Shown piece by piece: positions 1 through 7,815 of a stretch of DNA of 12,056 bases. A model generated the notes under the pieces. That model had not been told where the DNA came from. It searched no databases and saw only the letters and a program-made list of their open reading frames with translations. The stretch covers positions 5,348 to 17,403 of the forward strand of contig CADCLH010000040.1 of the NCBI GenBank assembly GCA_902802215.1, read 5' to 3'. Made by a program: the position numbers and the translations under genes. This DNA comes from Oscillospiraceae bacterium. Lineage in GTDB: Bacteria; Bacillota; Clostridia; Oscillospirales; Oscillospiraceae. Each line of letters starts with the position of its first letter. Within the stretch, counting starts at the first letter, position 1.

Positions 1-1986
1 GCCAATCTGATGCGCTGCGCCAGAGAGCACGGGCTGGAATGCCACGGCTACCGGAAAGAGCCGGAGGCGCTGGCCAAGCTGGAGCCGCCCTGCATCATCC
101 ACTGGAATTTCGATCATTTCGTCGTCTTTGAAGGCTTCAAGGGGAAATACGCCTTTCTGAACGACCCCGCCGTCGGCCGCCGCCGCATCACCCTGCGGGA
201 GCTGGACGAGGGCTTTACCGGCGTCGTGCTGACCTTCAAGCCGACGGACTCGTTTCAAAAGGAGCGGAGGCCGCACAGCGTCGTGCGCGCCGTGCGCGAC
301 AAGCTGCGCGGGGAGTACGCCGCCCTGTTCCAGCTCCTGTGGATCGGGCTGCTGCTGGTCTTCCCGGGACTGGCGCTGCCGGCGCTGTCCCGGATCTTTA
401 TGGACGACATCCTGATGGCGGGACTCAGCGACTGGCTGCCCAGACTGCTGGCGTTCATGGGCGCGCTGCTGCTGCTCAAGTCCGGCCTGTCCTTTTACCG
501 CAGCATGCTCTTGCAGCGGCTCCGGTCCAAGCTGACGCTGGTCTCGGGCTACGGCTTCCTGCGCCATCTGCTGCGGCTGCCGGTCAGCTTCTTCGACCAG
601 CGCTATTCCGGCGACCTGGTGGAGCGCATGGAGTGCAACACCGCCGTCAACGAGTTTATCACGGGCGAGCTTGCGCAGACGGCTCTGAATATCATCGCCG
701 CGATCTTCTTTCTGGCGGCGCTGCTGCTCTACAGCCCGCTGATGACCGCGGTCGGCCTGCTGGATATCCTGGCCTGTATGGCCGCCGTGCTGCTGAGCGG
801 CCGCGCCGCCGGCACGGCCATGAAGCTCCGGATCGCCGGCGGCAAGCTGTACGGCGCGCTCTGCGCCGGACTGAGCATCACCGATACCATCAAGGCCTCC
901 GGCGCGGAGCAGGAATACACCGAGAGGATACTCGGCTTCTTCGCCGGACAGGCCAATCTGGAACAGGAGCTGGGCCAACGTCAGCAGCGCCTCGGCGCGA
1001 TCCCCGACGCCGCCGGCAGGGCGGCGGACGTGCTGTTCCTTATGGTCGGCGGCATCCTGGTCATCAACGGCAGCTTCACCCTCGGCATGCTGCTCGCCTT
1101 CTGCTCGCTGTTCGACTCCTTCGCCGAGCCGGTGAAGGAGCTCGTGAAGGCCTCGCAGAAGATCCAGAGGCTGAAGGCCGATCTGAGCCGCGCCGACGAT
1201 ATCAGCCAATACGCGCAGGACGCGCGGTATCAGGAAAAGCCGGGGACAAAAGCCATGCGCGGAAAGCTCTCCGGCAGCATCGAGCTGCGGGACGTCTCCT
1301 TCGGCTACAGCAGCCTGAAGCCGCCCCTGGTGGAGCATTTCAGCTTTCGCCTCGGCAGCGGGGAGTCCGTCGCGTTCGTGGGGGCCTCCGGCAGCGGTAA
1401 GACCACCGTGTCAAAGCTGATCAGCGGGCTTTACCGCCCCTGGAGCGGCGAGGTCCTGGCGGACGGCATCCCCCTGTCCGAGATCCCGGCGGATGTGATC
1501 AACGCCAGCATCGCCACGGTCAGCCAGAATATCGTCCTCTTCGCCGGCACCATCCGCGACAACCTCACCATGTGGAACCCCGCCGTGCTCGAGGAGGATA
1601 TGATCGAGGCGGCAAAGGACGCCTGCATCCACGACTTTATCCTCCGCCGGAAGGACGGCTACGACGAGCTGCTGCCCGAGGGCGCCGACAATATCTCGGG
1701 CGGAGAGAGACAGCGCCTGGAGATTGCCCGCGCCCTCACCACCAGGCCCAGCATCCTGGTGATGGACGAGGCGACCAGCGCGCTCGATCCGCTCCTGGAA
1801 AAGCAGATCCTTGACAACATCAAGCGGCGCGGCTGCACCTGCGTGATCGTGGCGCACCGCCTGAGCGCCGTCCGCGATTGCAGCCAGATCCTCGTGATGG
1901 ATCAGGGAAAGATCGTGCAGCGCGGCACGCACAACAGCCTGAAGGATGAGGACGGCTTTTACCGGTCCCTCGTCCAGACGCTTTGA
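1..1986 (+). CDS. NHLP-type peptidase/permease/ATPase ABC exporter (5'-truncated by window edge)
   Basis: This inner-membrane exporter would cleave a double-glycine-type leader from a ribosomal peptide and pump out the core. The frame is open from base 1, so the true start lies upstream; 661 residues are visible. Counting from base 1, residues 1-80 are the end of a C39 peptidase domain, with the catalytic His39 in HWNFDHF and Asp55 in NDP. The catalytic Cys lies outside the window. A six-helix ABC membrane domain spans about 100-400 and includes RIFMDDIL, typical of C39 exporters. The ATPase has Walker A GASGSGKT (461-468), signature ISGGERQR (S566), Walker B with D589-E590, and H-loop H619. 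The family is usually a little over 700 residues, so about 50-70 residues are missing. The next gene starts 14 bases after the stop and is the usual partner. The NHLP/NHLM subtype rests on this pairing and general similarity; a lantibiotic or bacteriocin exporter is the alternative. Confidence 0.9.
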   Translation, partial: ANLMRCAREHGLECHGYRKEPEALAKLEPPCIIHWNFDHFVVFEGFKGKYAFLNDPAVGRRRITLRELDEGFTGVVLTFKPTDSFQKERRPHSVVRAVRDKLRGEYAALFQLLWIGLLLVFPGLALPALSRIFMDDILMAGLSDWLPRLLAFMGALLLLKSGLSFYRSMLLQRLRSKLTLVSGYGFLRHLLRLPVSFFDQRYSGDLVERMECNTAVNEFITGELAQTALNIIAAIFFLAALLLYSPLMTAVGLLDILACMAAVLLSGRAAGTAMKLRIAGGKLYGALCAGLSITDTIKASGAEQEYTERILGFFAGQANLEQELGQRQQRLGAIPDAAGRAADVLFLMVGGILVINGSFTLGMLLAFCSLFDSFAEPVKELVKASQKIQRLKADLSRADDISQYAQDARYQEKPGTKAMRGKLSGSIELRDVSFGYSSLKPPLVEHFSFRLGSGESVAFVGASGSGKTTVSKLISGLYRPWSGEVLADGIPLSEIPADVINASIATVSQNIVLFAGTIRDNLTMWNPAVLEEDMIEAAKDACIHDFILRRKDGYDELLPEGADNISGGERQRLEIARALTTRPSILVMDEATSALDPLLEKQILDNIKRRGCTCVIVAHRLSAVRDCSQILVMDQGKIVQRGTHNSLKDEDGFYRSLVQTL

Positions 1987-1987
1987 C

Positions 1988-1992
1988 GGAGG
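1988..1992 (+). promoter_or_regulatory. Ribosome binding site that fixes the start of the second ABC gene
   Basis: GGAGG lies directly after the TGA stop of the peptidase exporter and 8 bases before the ATG at 2001. A TTG at 1983 would overlap the upstream stop, but it has no such site before it, so the ATG is preferred. The closeness to the upstream stop suggests translational coupling of the two exporter subunits. Confidence 0.75.
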
Positions 1993-2000
1993 TGCGGGAA

Positions 2001-4547
2001 ATGGACCAAAACCGGGAAATCCTGCATCTCAGCGGCGCAGACTGCTACATCACCGAAGAAGAAAAAAGCGCGTACAAGGTCCAGAGCGGCCGCGTCTATG
2101 TGTATGTGGCCCCGCTGAAAAACGGCAAGCCCATGCTCCGGCGCCTGCTGTGCGAGGTGGAGGAGGGACGGCTGATCCCCTCTCTCAGGTACCGGGACGC
2201 GGAATATACCGAGTGGCGCTTCGTTCTGGTCCCGCAGAACGAGGCCGAGCTGCTCCTGCTCCGGGGACAGGCCACAAGCGTGCTCTACCGCAGGTTCGCC
2301 GCAAACGCGGGACTGGAAAACTACCGGCAGGAGGGCTTCGCCCAGTGCCTGGTGGACTATTACAAAAAAGAAGCCCTGAAGGACCACGTGTTCCTGAATC
2401 TCGGGAGCCGCCAGCGCCACAGCGTCAATATCGCCAACTACGGCGTCATCAGGCAGAGCTTCGACGCCGGAGAGGACCACGTCAGCGGCAGCAGCCCCCT
2501 GTACCGCGCGGTGGCCTTCGCCTGTAAAAAGAGCGGGATCCCGATCCCGGAGGAGGAAAAGCTCGCCGGACTGAGCCGGAAGGAGATCAGCGTGACGGAG
2601 ATCGCGCGCCGCTCACACTTCCTGTGCAGGCATGTCGTGCTCGAGAAGGACTGGTTCCTCAAGGACTGCGGGACCATCTGCGGCTTCCTTGACGGCAGGC
2701 CGGTCGCCTGCGTCCCGCGCGGACAATGCCGCTATACCGTCTATTACGGGGACAGCGGTTCCCAGGAGCCTCTGACGGAAAAGATCGCCCGGCAGATCGA
2801 GCCCCGGGCCTTCGTCCTGGGCAGGGCGCTGCCGCCGGACGCGATGCAGAAAAAGGATCTGGTCCGCTTCGGCATCAAAAGCATCCGCAGGGCGGACGTC
2901 GTCCTCGCCGCGCTGCTCGGACTCGCCGCGGCGCTGGTCGGGCTGCTCCTGCCGATGCTGAACCGGATCGTCGTCGACGAGTATATCCCGCTCGGAAACG
3001 TCAAGCAGCTGGTTTCGCTCTGCGCGCTGGTCGCGGCCTTCATGCTGGGCAGCCTTTTCTTCGACATGGTCAGGAGACTGTGCGAATTCCGCATCGGCAG
3101 CCATGTCGCCTGCGACTTGCAGAACGCGCTCTATGCCCGCGTGTTTCGTCTGCCGGAGAGCTTCTTCCGGGAATTTGAGAGCGCCGATCTCGCGCAGCGG
3201 CTGAGCAGCCTCGCCCGCGTGGCCGAAAGCTATGTCGGCGCCACGCTGCTGACCGGCATGAGCGCGGCGCTGGCCCTGCTGTATCTTTGCAGCATGTACC
3301 GCAACGCCGGGGCGCTCGCCCGCCGGGCGCTTGCGATGCTTGCGATCTATGCGGCCCTCCAGCTGCTGATCGCCCGGAAATCCCTCCGCTACGACGCGCT
3401 CATGGAGGAGCGCCGGGGCCGGTACTGCGGGAAGCTCTACCAGTTCGTCAACGGCGTCGAAAAGATCCGCATGGCGGGCGCGGAGGATCGCGCCGCCGGC
3501 GAGTATCTGCGGCCCTTCGCAGAGCGCCAGAGCCTCGCCGTCGGCCGGAACCGCTTCGGCGCCTGGGCGCAGCTCCTGTCCGGCGCCGCCGGCACCCTGT
3601 TTTCCATGGTCTTTTATCTGGCGATCGTCAAGGGCCGCGTGGAGATCAGCGGCGGCCGCTTCATGGCGTTCAACGCCGCCTTCGGCCTGTTCTCGTCGGC
3701 GGTCCTCGCCGGAGTCGACAGCCTGCTGACCCTGTATCGGCTCCGCCCGGTCTACGACCGCCTGCGGCCGGTGCTCGAATGCCCCGAGGAGGACGAGTGC
3801 GGCAAGAAAGCGCCGAAGTCGCTGCGCGGCGAGGTCAGCCTGTGCAATGTGGTCTTCTCCTACGACAAAAGCGGCGCAAGGGTACTCAACGGAATCGATC
3901 TGGACATCGCTCCGGGCGAGTACGTCGGGATCGTGGGCGCCTCGGGCAGCGGAAAATCCACGCTGCTGAAGCTCCTGCTCGGCTTTGAAAAACCGGACGA
4001 GGGCCGGGTCTGCTACGACGGGAAGGACCTCCGGCAGCTCGACAAGCGGGAAGTGCGCAAGCAGCTCGGCGTCGTGCTGCAAAACGGCAGGCTGATCGCC
4101 GGAAGCATCTATGAGAACATCACCATCACCGCTCCGCACGCGACGATGGAGGAGGTCAAGGCGGTCATCGAGGCCGTGGGTCTGAAGGACGATATCGCGC
4201 AGATGCCGATGGGCGTGCACACCGTGCTCAGCGAGAGCTCCGGCACCATCTCGGGCGGGCAGCGGCAGCGCATCCTGATCGCGCGGGCGATCATCAACCG
4301 CCCCGCCGTGCTGATCTTCGACGAGGCCACCAGCGCCCTGGACAATGTGACGCAGGCGGCCGTGTGCGAGAGCCTTGAACGGATGAATGTGACCAGGATC
4401 GTTGTGGCGCACCGGCTGAGCACCGTCAGAAACTGCGACCGCATCCTGGTCCTCGACAACGGAAAAATCGCGGAAGAGGGAAGCTATGAAAGCCTGATGG
4501 CAAAGAACGGACTGTTCCGTCAGTTCGCGTCCCGCCAGACGATATGA
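2001..4547 (+). CDS. NHLP-type ABC exporter, ATP-binding/permease subunit with long N-terminal domain
   Basis: This is the second ABC half-transporter of the peptide-export system, probably a heterodimer partner of the upstream peptidase subunit. The ATG at 2001 gives 848 residues. Residues 1 to about 295 form an extension with no peptidase motif. Its first 80 residues look beta-rich, and the family is known to carry such a domain. Hydrophobic helices lie near 302-322, 337-357, 416-433, 443-458, 524-543 and 553-574. The ATPase shows Walker A GASGSGKST (646-654), signature ISGGQRQR (S751), Walker B FDEATSALD (D774-E775) and H-loop H804, so both ATPases of the pair look active. The extension plus exporter layout and the neighbour match the NHLP/NHLM ATP-binding family; the HlyD-like third member is not in the window. 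A palindrome follows 18 bases after the stop. Confidence 0.88.
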   Translation: MDQNREILHLSGADCYITEEEKSAYKVQSGRVYVYVAPLKNGKPMLRRLLCEVEEGRLIPSLRYRDAEYTEWRFVLVPQNEAELLLLRGQATSVLYRRFAANAGLENYRQEGFAQCLVDYYKKEALKDHVFLNLGSRQRHSVNIANYGVIRQSFDAGEDHVSGSSPLYRAVAFACKKSGIPIPEEEKLAGLSRKEISVTEIARRSHFLCRHVVLEKDWFLKDCGTICGFLDGRPVACVPRGQCRYTVYYGDSGSQEPLTEKIARQIEPRAFVLGRALPPDAMQKKDLVRFGIKSIRRADVVLAALLGLAAALVGLLLPMLNRIVVDEYIPLGNVKQLVSLCALVAAFMLGSLFFDMVRRLCEFRIGSHVACDLQNALYARVFRLPESFFREFESADLAQRLSSLARVAESYVGATLLTGMSAALALLYLCSMYRNAGALARRALAMLAIYAALQLLIARKSLRYDALMEERRGRYCGKLYQFVNGVEKIRMAGAEDRAAGEYLRPFAERQSLAVGRNRFGAWAQLLSGAAGTLFSMVFYLAIVKGRVEISGGRFMAFNAAFGLFSSAVLAGVDSLLTLYRLRPVYDRLRPVLECPEEDECGKKAPKSLRGEVSLCNVVFSYDKSGARVLNGIDLDIAPGEYVGIVGASGSGKSTLLKLLLGFEKPDEGRVCYDGKDLRQLDKREVRKQLGVVLQNGRLIAGSIYENITITAPHATMEEVKAVIEAVGLKDDIAQMPMGVHTVLSESSGTISGGQRQRILIARAIINRPAVLIFDEATSALDNVTQAAVCESLERMNVTRIVVAHRLSTVRNCDRILVLDNGKIAEEGSYESLMAKNGLFRQFASRQTI

Positions 4548-4564
4548 AGGGTATCCTTACGCAG

Positions 4565-4597
4565 CAGGCTCCCCGGCCATGGCCGGGGAGCCTGTTT
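4565..4597 (+). terminator. Hairpin between convergent operons, probable terminator
   Basis: Thirty bases (4565-4594) are a perfect palindrome. They form a 13-bp GC-rich stem (arm CAGGCTCCCCGGC) with a CATG loop, followed on the + strand by GTTTCAG. The hairpin sits 18 bases after the exporter stop and 20 bases before the 3' end of the convergent GH65 gene. The U-tract is only three bases and there is none on the - strand, so termination on + is likely but not textbook. Confidence 0.65.
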
Positions 4598-4613
4598 CAG
4601 CGCTTTGAACCTG

Positions 4614-6884
4614 TTATTTGAGCTCGATCTCTTTTCCGAAGGAGAGGATCGTGATCGGCTCGCCGCCGAGCAGCGCGTAGGAGACGCCGTCCGGTCTGAC
4701 CCGGACCTCGATACTCCTTGCGCGGAAGCGGACGCGGAAGGCGTAGCCCCGCCACTGGGGCGGGCAGACCGGGGCGAAGGACAGCACCCCGTCCCGCACG
4801 CGCATGCCGCCGAAGCCGCGCGTCACGCAGTTGAAGGTCCCGGCCATGTTGGCCATGTGCAGGCCGTCCTTGGTGTTGCGGTGCATGTCGTCCAGATCCA
4901 GACGCGCCGAGGACATGAAGTACTCATAGGCCGTCGACAGCTCGCCGATCTCGTTGGCGAGGATGGAGAACACCGCCATGGAGAGGCTGGAGTCGTGCGT
5001 GGTCACGCTGTCGTAGAAGGCGAAGTTCCGCTTTTTCTCCTCCAGCGTGTAGCGCTCGCCGTACTGGGTCAGGGCGAGGATCAGGTCGGCCTGCTTGCAC
5101 ACCATGTGCCGGTAGATGACCAGACCGTGGTAGTGCATCAGCAGGGGATGGTTCTCCTTCGGGATGCTCGCAAGCGGCCAGGGCTTGCGGTCAAGAAAAC
5201 CGTCGTCCTGGGGAATGACGCCATTTCGCGCCGGGGGATAGTACATGCGCTCCGCCGCCTCGAGCCACTGCCGCGGCTCGCCCGCATCCAGCGCAAGCTC
5301 ACGGCTCAGGCGGGCGTACTCGTCGGGGCAGCGCGCGGAGAGCAGCTCCAGCGCCGCCGCCGCGCTGCGGAAATTCTCCTCCGCCACGCGGTTGGTGTAG
5401 ACGTTGTTGTTGACCAGCACGTTGTATTCGTCCGGCCCGGTCACGCAGTTGAGCACGAAGCGGCCGCCCTTTTCCTCGCTGAAAAAGCCCAGATCGGCGT
5501 ACAGCCGCGCGGTCTCGACCAGGATCTCCGCGCCGCAGCGGGCGAGAAAGTCCAGATCCCCGGTGGCCTGCCAGTATTCCCAGACCGCGTGGGCCACGTC
5601 GCCGTCGATGTGGTACTGCGCGGTGCCCGCCGGGAAGTAGGCGCTGCACTCCTCGCCGTCGATGCTGCGCCACGGAAAGAGCGCGCCGCGCGGATGGCCC
5701 ATGACCCGCGCGCGCTCTCGCGCCTTCGGCAGCGTGGCGTAGCGGTACTCGAGCAGGCGGCGGGCAAGCGTCGGCTCGGTATACAGGAACACCGGCAGGA
5801 TGTAGGCCTCGGTGTCCCAGAAGGTGTGGCCCTCGTAGCCCTCGCCGGTCAGGCCCTTGGCTGCGATGTTGCGCCTGCCGTCGCGCCCGACGGACTGGAA
5901 CAGGTGGAAGAGGTTGAAGCGCAGCCCCTGCAGCAGGGCGTCGTCGCCCTCGATGTCGATCCCCGCGCGGTCCCAGAAGGCGTCGAGGCAGGCGCGCTGC
6001 TCGGCGCAGAGGGCGTCGAACGCCGGGGCGGAGCGGGCCTGCGCGGCGGCGTCGTCCCAGCGGTCGGCCTCGCCGTCCCTCGTCGCGGTGTAGCAGATGC
6101 TGCGCTCGAGCGTGAGCGTATCGCCCGCCCGGAGCGCCCGCTCCGCGATCCAGTCGGCGCGCTCGCCCGTGACGGAGACCTCGCCGGAGAAGGCGCAGCG
6201 GTGCTCGACGGCGCAGTTGATCGTGAAGCCCGTGCGCTTGGTGAGCTGCCGCATCCGCAGCAGCGTCCCCTCCGCGCGGATCGCGCCGATGCGCAGGCTC
6301 CGGTCCTTGCCCGCGGCGTTTCGCGGGTCGTTCGGGTCGCCCTGCGCGATGACCGCGGGGGCGAGGAAGCTGTCCACGCGCAGCAGGCAGCCGCCCGCCT
6401 CGCAGCGGACCCGCAGCCGGGTCGCAGCCAGCTCCTGCCGCGTCAGGCTGACCAGACGCTCCGTCTCCACGCGCAGGGTGCAGCCGCCCTTCGTGTTCCA
6501 GACAAAGCTGCGCCGCAGCAGCCCCGCGCGCATGTCCAGCACGCGGCGGTGCTCCGCCACGTCGCACAGCCCGAGATCCAGCTTCTCCCCGTCGGCGGAC
6601 AGGGACAGGCTCTTCGCGTCCATGACGCTGCATATCGTCTCGTGGTTTTTGGCGTAGCCGTAGGCGCTCTCGCCGTAGACGATGGGCTCGGAGTCGAAGA
6701 CCCCGTTGAGATAGCAGCCCTGGATGCTCTCGGCCCCTGTCGCGCCGAGCTCTTCCAGATTGCCGCGCATGCCGATCAGACCGTTGCCGAGGGCAAAGAC
6801 GGACTCGCTCTCGCGCAGGAAGGCGGCCTGGAAGCCGTCCTCGGTGACGGTCCAGGGCTCATAGGGAAAACGTGTGCCGCTCAC
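4614..6884 (-). CDS. GH65 alpha-glucoside phosphorylase (maltose/kojibiose/nigerose phosphorylase family)
   Basis: This inverting phosphorylase would split an alpha-linked glucobiose or glucoside with phosphate to give beta-glucose-1-phosphate and the acceptor sugar. It has 756 residues, normal for the family, and no signal peptide, so it is cytosolic. Visible marks are the N-terminal LGNGLIGMRGN, the substrate-site block GYEGHTFWDTE (W356, D357), and GPDEYN with the likely general acid Glu486, very near its place in known maltose phosphorylases. The loop at about 411-429 (CSAYFPAGTAQYHIDGD) lies where family members differ in linkage preference. It does not look like the classic maltose type to me, so I leave the substrate open. 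The start is GTG at 6884, preceded by AGAGGGGG. It is second in an operon with pgmB, which would use its product. No sugar transporter is in view. Confidence 0.9.
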   Translation of the reverse strand: MSGTRFPYEPWTVTEDGFQAAFLRESESVFALGNGLIGMRGNLEELGATGAESIQGCYLNGVFDSEPIVYGESAYGYAKNHETICSVMDAKSLSLSADGEKLDLGLCDVAEHRRVLDMRAGLLRRSFVWNTKGGCTLRVETERLVSLTRQELAATRLRVRCEAGGCLLRVDSFLAPAVIAQGDPNDPRNAAGKDRSLRIGAIRAEGTLLRMRQLTKRTGFTINCAVEHRCAFSGEVSVTGERADWIAERALRAGDTLTLERSICYTATRDGEADRWDDAAAQARSAPAFDALCAEQRACLDAFWDRAGIDIEGDDALLQGLRFNLFHLFQSVGRDGRRNIAAKGLTGEGYEGHTFWDTEAYILPVFLYTEPTLARRLLEYRYATLPKARERARVMGHPRGALFPWRSIDGEECSAYFPAGTAQYHIDGDVAHAVWEYWQATGDLDFLARCGAEILVETARLYADLGFFSEEKGGRFVLNCVTGPDEYNVLVNNNVYTNRVAEENFRSAAAALELLSARCPDEYARLSRELALDAGEPRQWLEAAERMYYPPARNGVIPQDDGFLDRKPWPLASIPKENHPLLMHYHGLVIYRHMVCKQADLILALTQYGERYTLEEKKRNFAFYDSVTTHDSSLSMAVFSILANEIGELSTAYEYFMSSARLDLDDMHRNTKDGLHMANMAGTFNCVTRGFGGMRVRDGVLSFAPVCPPQWRGYAFRVRFRARSIEVRVRPDGVSYALLGGEPITILSFGKEIELK

Positions 6885-6892
6885 TGGTTCTG

Positions 6893-6900
6893 CCCCCTCT
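6893..6900 (-). promoter_or_regulatory. Ribosome binding site for the GTG start of the GH65 gene
   Basis: On the - strand AGAGGGGG begins on the last base of the pgmB stop codon and ends 8 bases before the GTG. This supports GTG as the start and suggests that ribosomes finishing pgmB re-initiate on the phosphorylase gene. Confidence 0.75.
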
Positions 6901-7538
6901 CAGTCCACACAGGAAAGCAGGTCGGAGAAGCGGCCCAGATCGTAGGTCGCCAGACCGCAGCCCGCGGCGTCGCCGATCGCGGCGGAGTCCATGCCCGCAG
7001 CCCGCGCGGCCTCGATCCCGGCCTTCGCGTCCTCGACCACGAGGCAGTCCGCCGGCGCAAGGCCGAGGTATTCCGCGGCCTTGAGGAAGACCTCGGGGTC
7101 GGGCTTGGAGCGGGTGATGTTGGTGCCGTCGGAGATCTTGTCGAAGTAGTCGCCGAGCCCGATCCGGCTCAGAATGAACTTCGTGTTTTTGCTCGAGGAG
7201 CCGATCCCCAGCAGCAGACCGCGTTCTCGCAGCGCATCCAGCGTCTCCTTGACCTCCGGCGAGAGCTCGGCGGGGGACATGCGTTTCAGCAGCTCGCGGT
7301 AGGTATTGTTCTTTTCCTCGGCAAAGGCGGCCTTCTCCTCGGGCGAATACGCGCTCTCGGAGCGCTCCAGCACGATGTCGAGACTCGCCATGCGGGACAC
7401 GCCGCGCAGGCGGTTGTTGATCGTCTCGTCAAAATAGACGCCAAGCCGGTCGGCCAGCGCCTTCCAGGCCAGATAGTGGTAGTGATCCGTCGAGCAGATC
7501 ACGCCGTCCAGATCGAAAATGATCCCCTTGTATTTCAT
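6900..7538 (-). CDS. pgmB: Beta-phosphoglucomutase (HAD superfamily)
   Basis: It interconverts beta-glucose-1-phosphate and glucose-6-phosphate in the cytosol through a phospho-aspartate intermediate. The 212 residues fit the family (about 220). Motif I is FDLDGV, with nucleophile Asp9 and acid/base Asp11. The substrate-specificity segment LRGVSRMASL is at 44-53 in the cap domain. Motif II is GIGSSSKN (Ser114-116), motif III lysine is Lys145 in SKPDPE, and the magnesium ligands Glu169-Asp170 are in VVEDAKAG. These positions run almost in register with the well-studied Lactococcus enzyme. The ATG at 7538 has GAGGGG seven bases upstream. The gene is first in an operon with the GH65 phosphorylase that makes its substrate, the classic pairing for alpha-glucobiose phosphorolysis. 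A general HAD phosphatase is unlikely given the cap motif and neighbour. Confidence 0.93.
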   Translation of the reverse strand: MKYKGIIFDLDGVICSTDHYHYLAWKALADRLGVYFDETINNRLRGVSRMASLDIVLERSESAYSPEEKAAFAEEKNNTYRELLKRMSPAELSPEVKETLDALRERGLLLGIGSSSKNTKFILSRIGLGDYFDKISDGTNITRSKPDPEVFLKAAEYLGLAPADCLVVEDAKAGIEAARAAGMDSAAIGDAAGCGLATYDLGRFSDLLSCVD

Positions 7539-7580
7539 AAGAGCACCCCTCGGTATGTGTTTTCATGGGCTTCGCGCTCC

Positions 7581-7609
7581 ATCTTACCGTAGTTACCCGG
7601 GAAAGTCAA
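7581..7609 (-). promoter_or_regulatory. SigA-type promoter of the pgmB-GH65 operon
   Basis: Read on the - strand, TTGACT (7609-7604) is followed by 17 bases and TAAGAT (7586-7581). The -35 matches consensus at five of six positions, the -10 at four. Transcription would start near 7574 and leave a leader of about 36 bases with no visible riboswitch. Confidence 0.65.
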
Positions 7610-7636
7610 ACGGTATATGAGAAAGCGAAGCAGAAA

Positions 7637-7658
7637 ACATAACATAGTTTACATAACA
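7637..7658. repeat. Two direct repeats of ACATAACA upstream of the pgmB promoter
   Basis: ACATAACA occurs at 7637-7644 and 7651-7658, start to start 14 bases, in an AT-rich patch unlike the GC-rich surroundings. The pair lies about 63-84 bases upstream of the predicted pgmB transcription start, a usual place for an activator to bind. No regulator gene is in the window, so the binding role is inference. Confidence 0.5.
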
Positions 7659-7670
7659 AATATCGGGCGC

Positions 7671-7692
7671 GGCAGGGAACCAATTCCCTGCC
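7671..7692. repeat. Inverted repeat GGCAGGGAA / TTCCCTGCC in the divergent intergenic region
   Basis: Nine-base arms (7671-7679 and 7684-7692) flank a CCAA spacer. There is no T-run after the stem on either strand, so it is not a terminator. The core GCAGGGAAC recurs at 7730-7738, inside the promoter of the downstream + strand gene. An operator for a dimeric repressor is plausible. Confidence 0.5.
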
Positions 7693-7727
7693 AAAAACGT
7701 CGGACAAACAGAGCACAAGACGGCGGC

Positions 7728-7756
7728 TTGCAGGGAACGTGCCGCCGTGCTATAAT
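7728..7756 (+). promoter_or_regulatory. SigA-type promoter of the unrecognised membrane-protein gene
   Basis: TTGCAG (7728-7733), a 17-base spacer and a perfect TATAAT (7751-7756) predict a start near 7763 and a leader of about 53 bases. The -35 and spacer contain a third copy of the GCAGGGAAC core (7730-7738) found in the inverted repeat about 40 bases upstream, so a protein bound there could block polymerase. Confidence 0.7.
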
Positions 7757-7815
7757 GACGATGTGACAGCGAAACGCCGCAGGACGGCCCGGCGCTCGGG
7801 CAGGGAGGGTGAAGC

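Noticed and set aside
2613..4412. A 599-codon open frame on the - strand opposite the second exporter gene
   Set aside because: It is antisense to a complete ABC exporter with all ATPase motifs and has no recognisable domain.
7539..7580. Riboswitch or attenuator in the pgmB leader
   Set aside because: The predicted leader is only about 36 bases with no stable stem, too short for a known riboswitch.
4605..7592. A 995-codon open frame on the + strand covering the whole sugar operon
   Set aside because: It lies antisense to GH65 and pgmB, which both have full motif sets, starts and ribosome sites. Its composition (Ala, Arg, Gly, Val, His repeats without domains) is typical of a GC-rich shadow frame.
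7671..7692. The inverted repeat as a terminator
   Set aside because: There is no T-run after the stem on either strand and no gene ends nearby, so an operator is the better reading.
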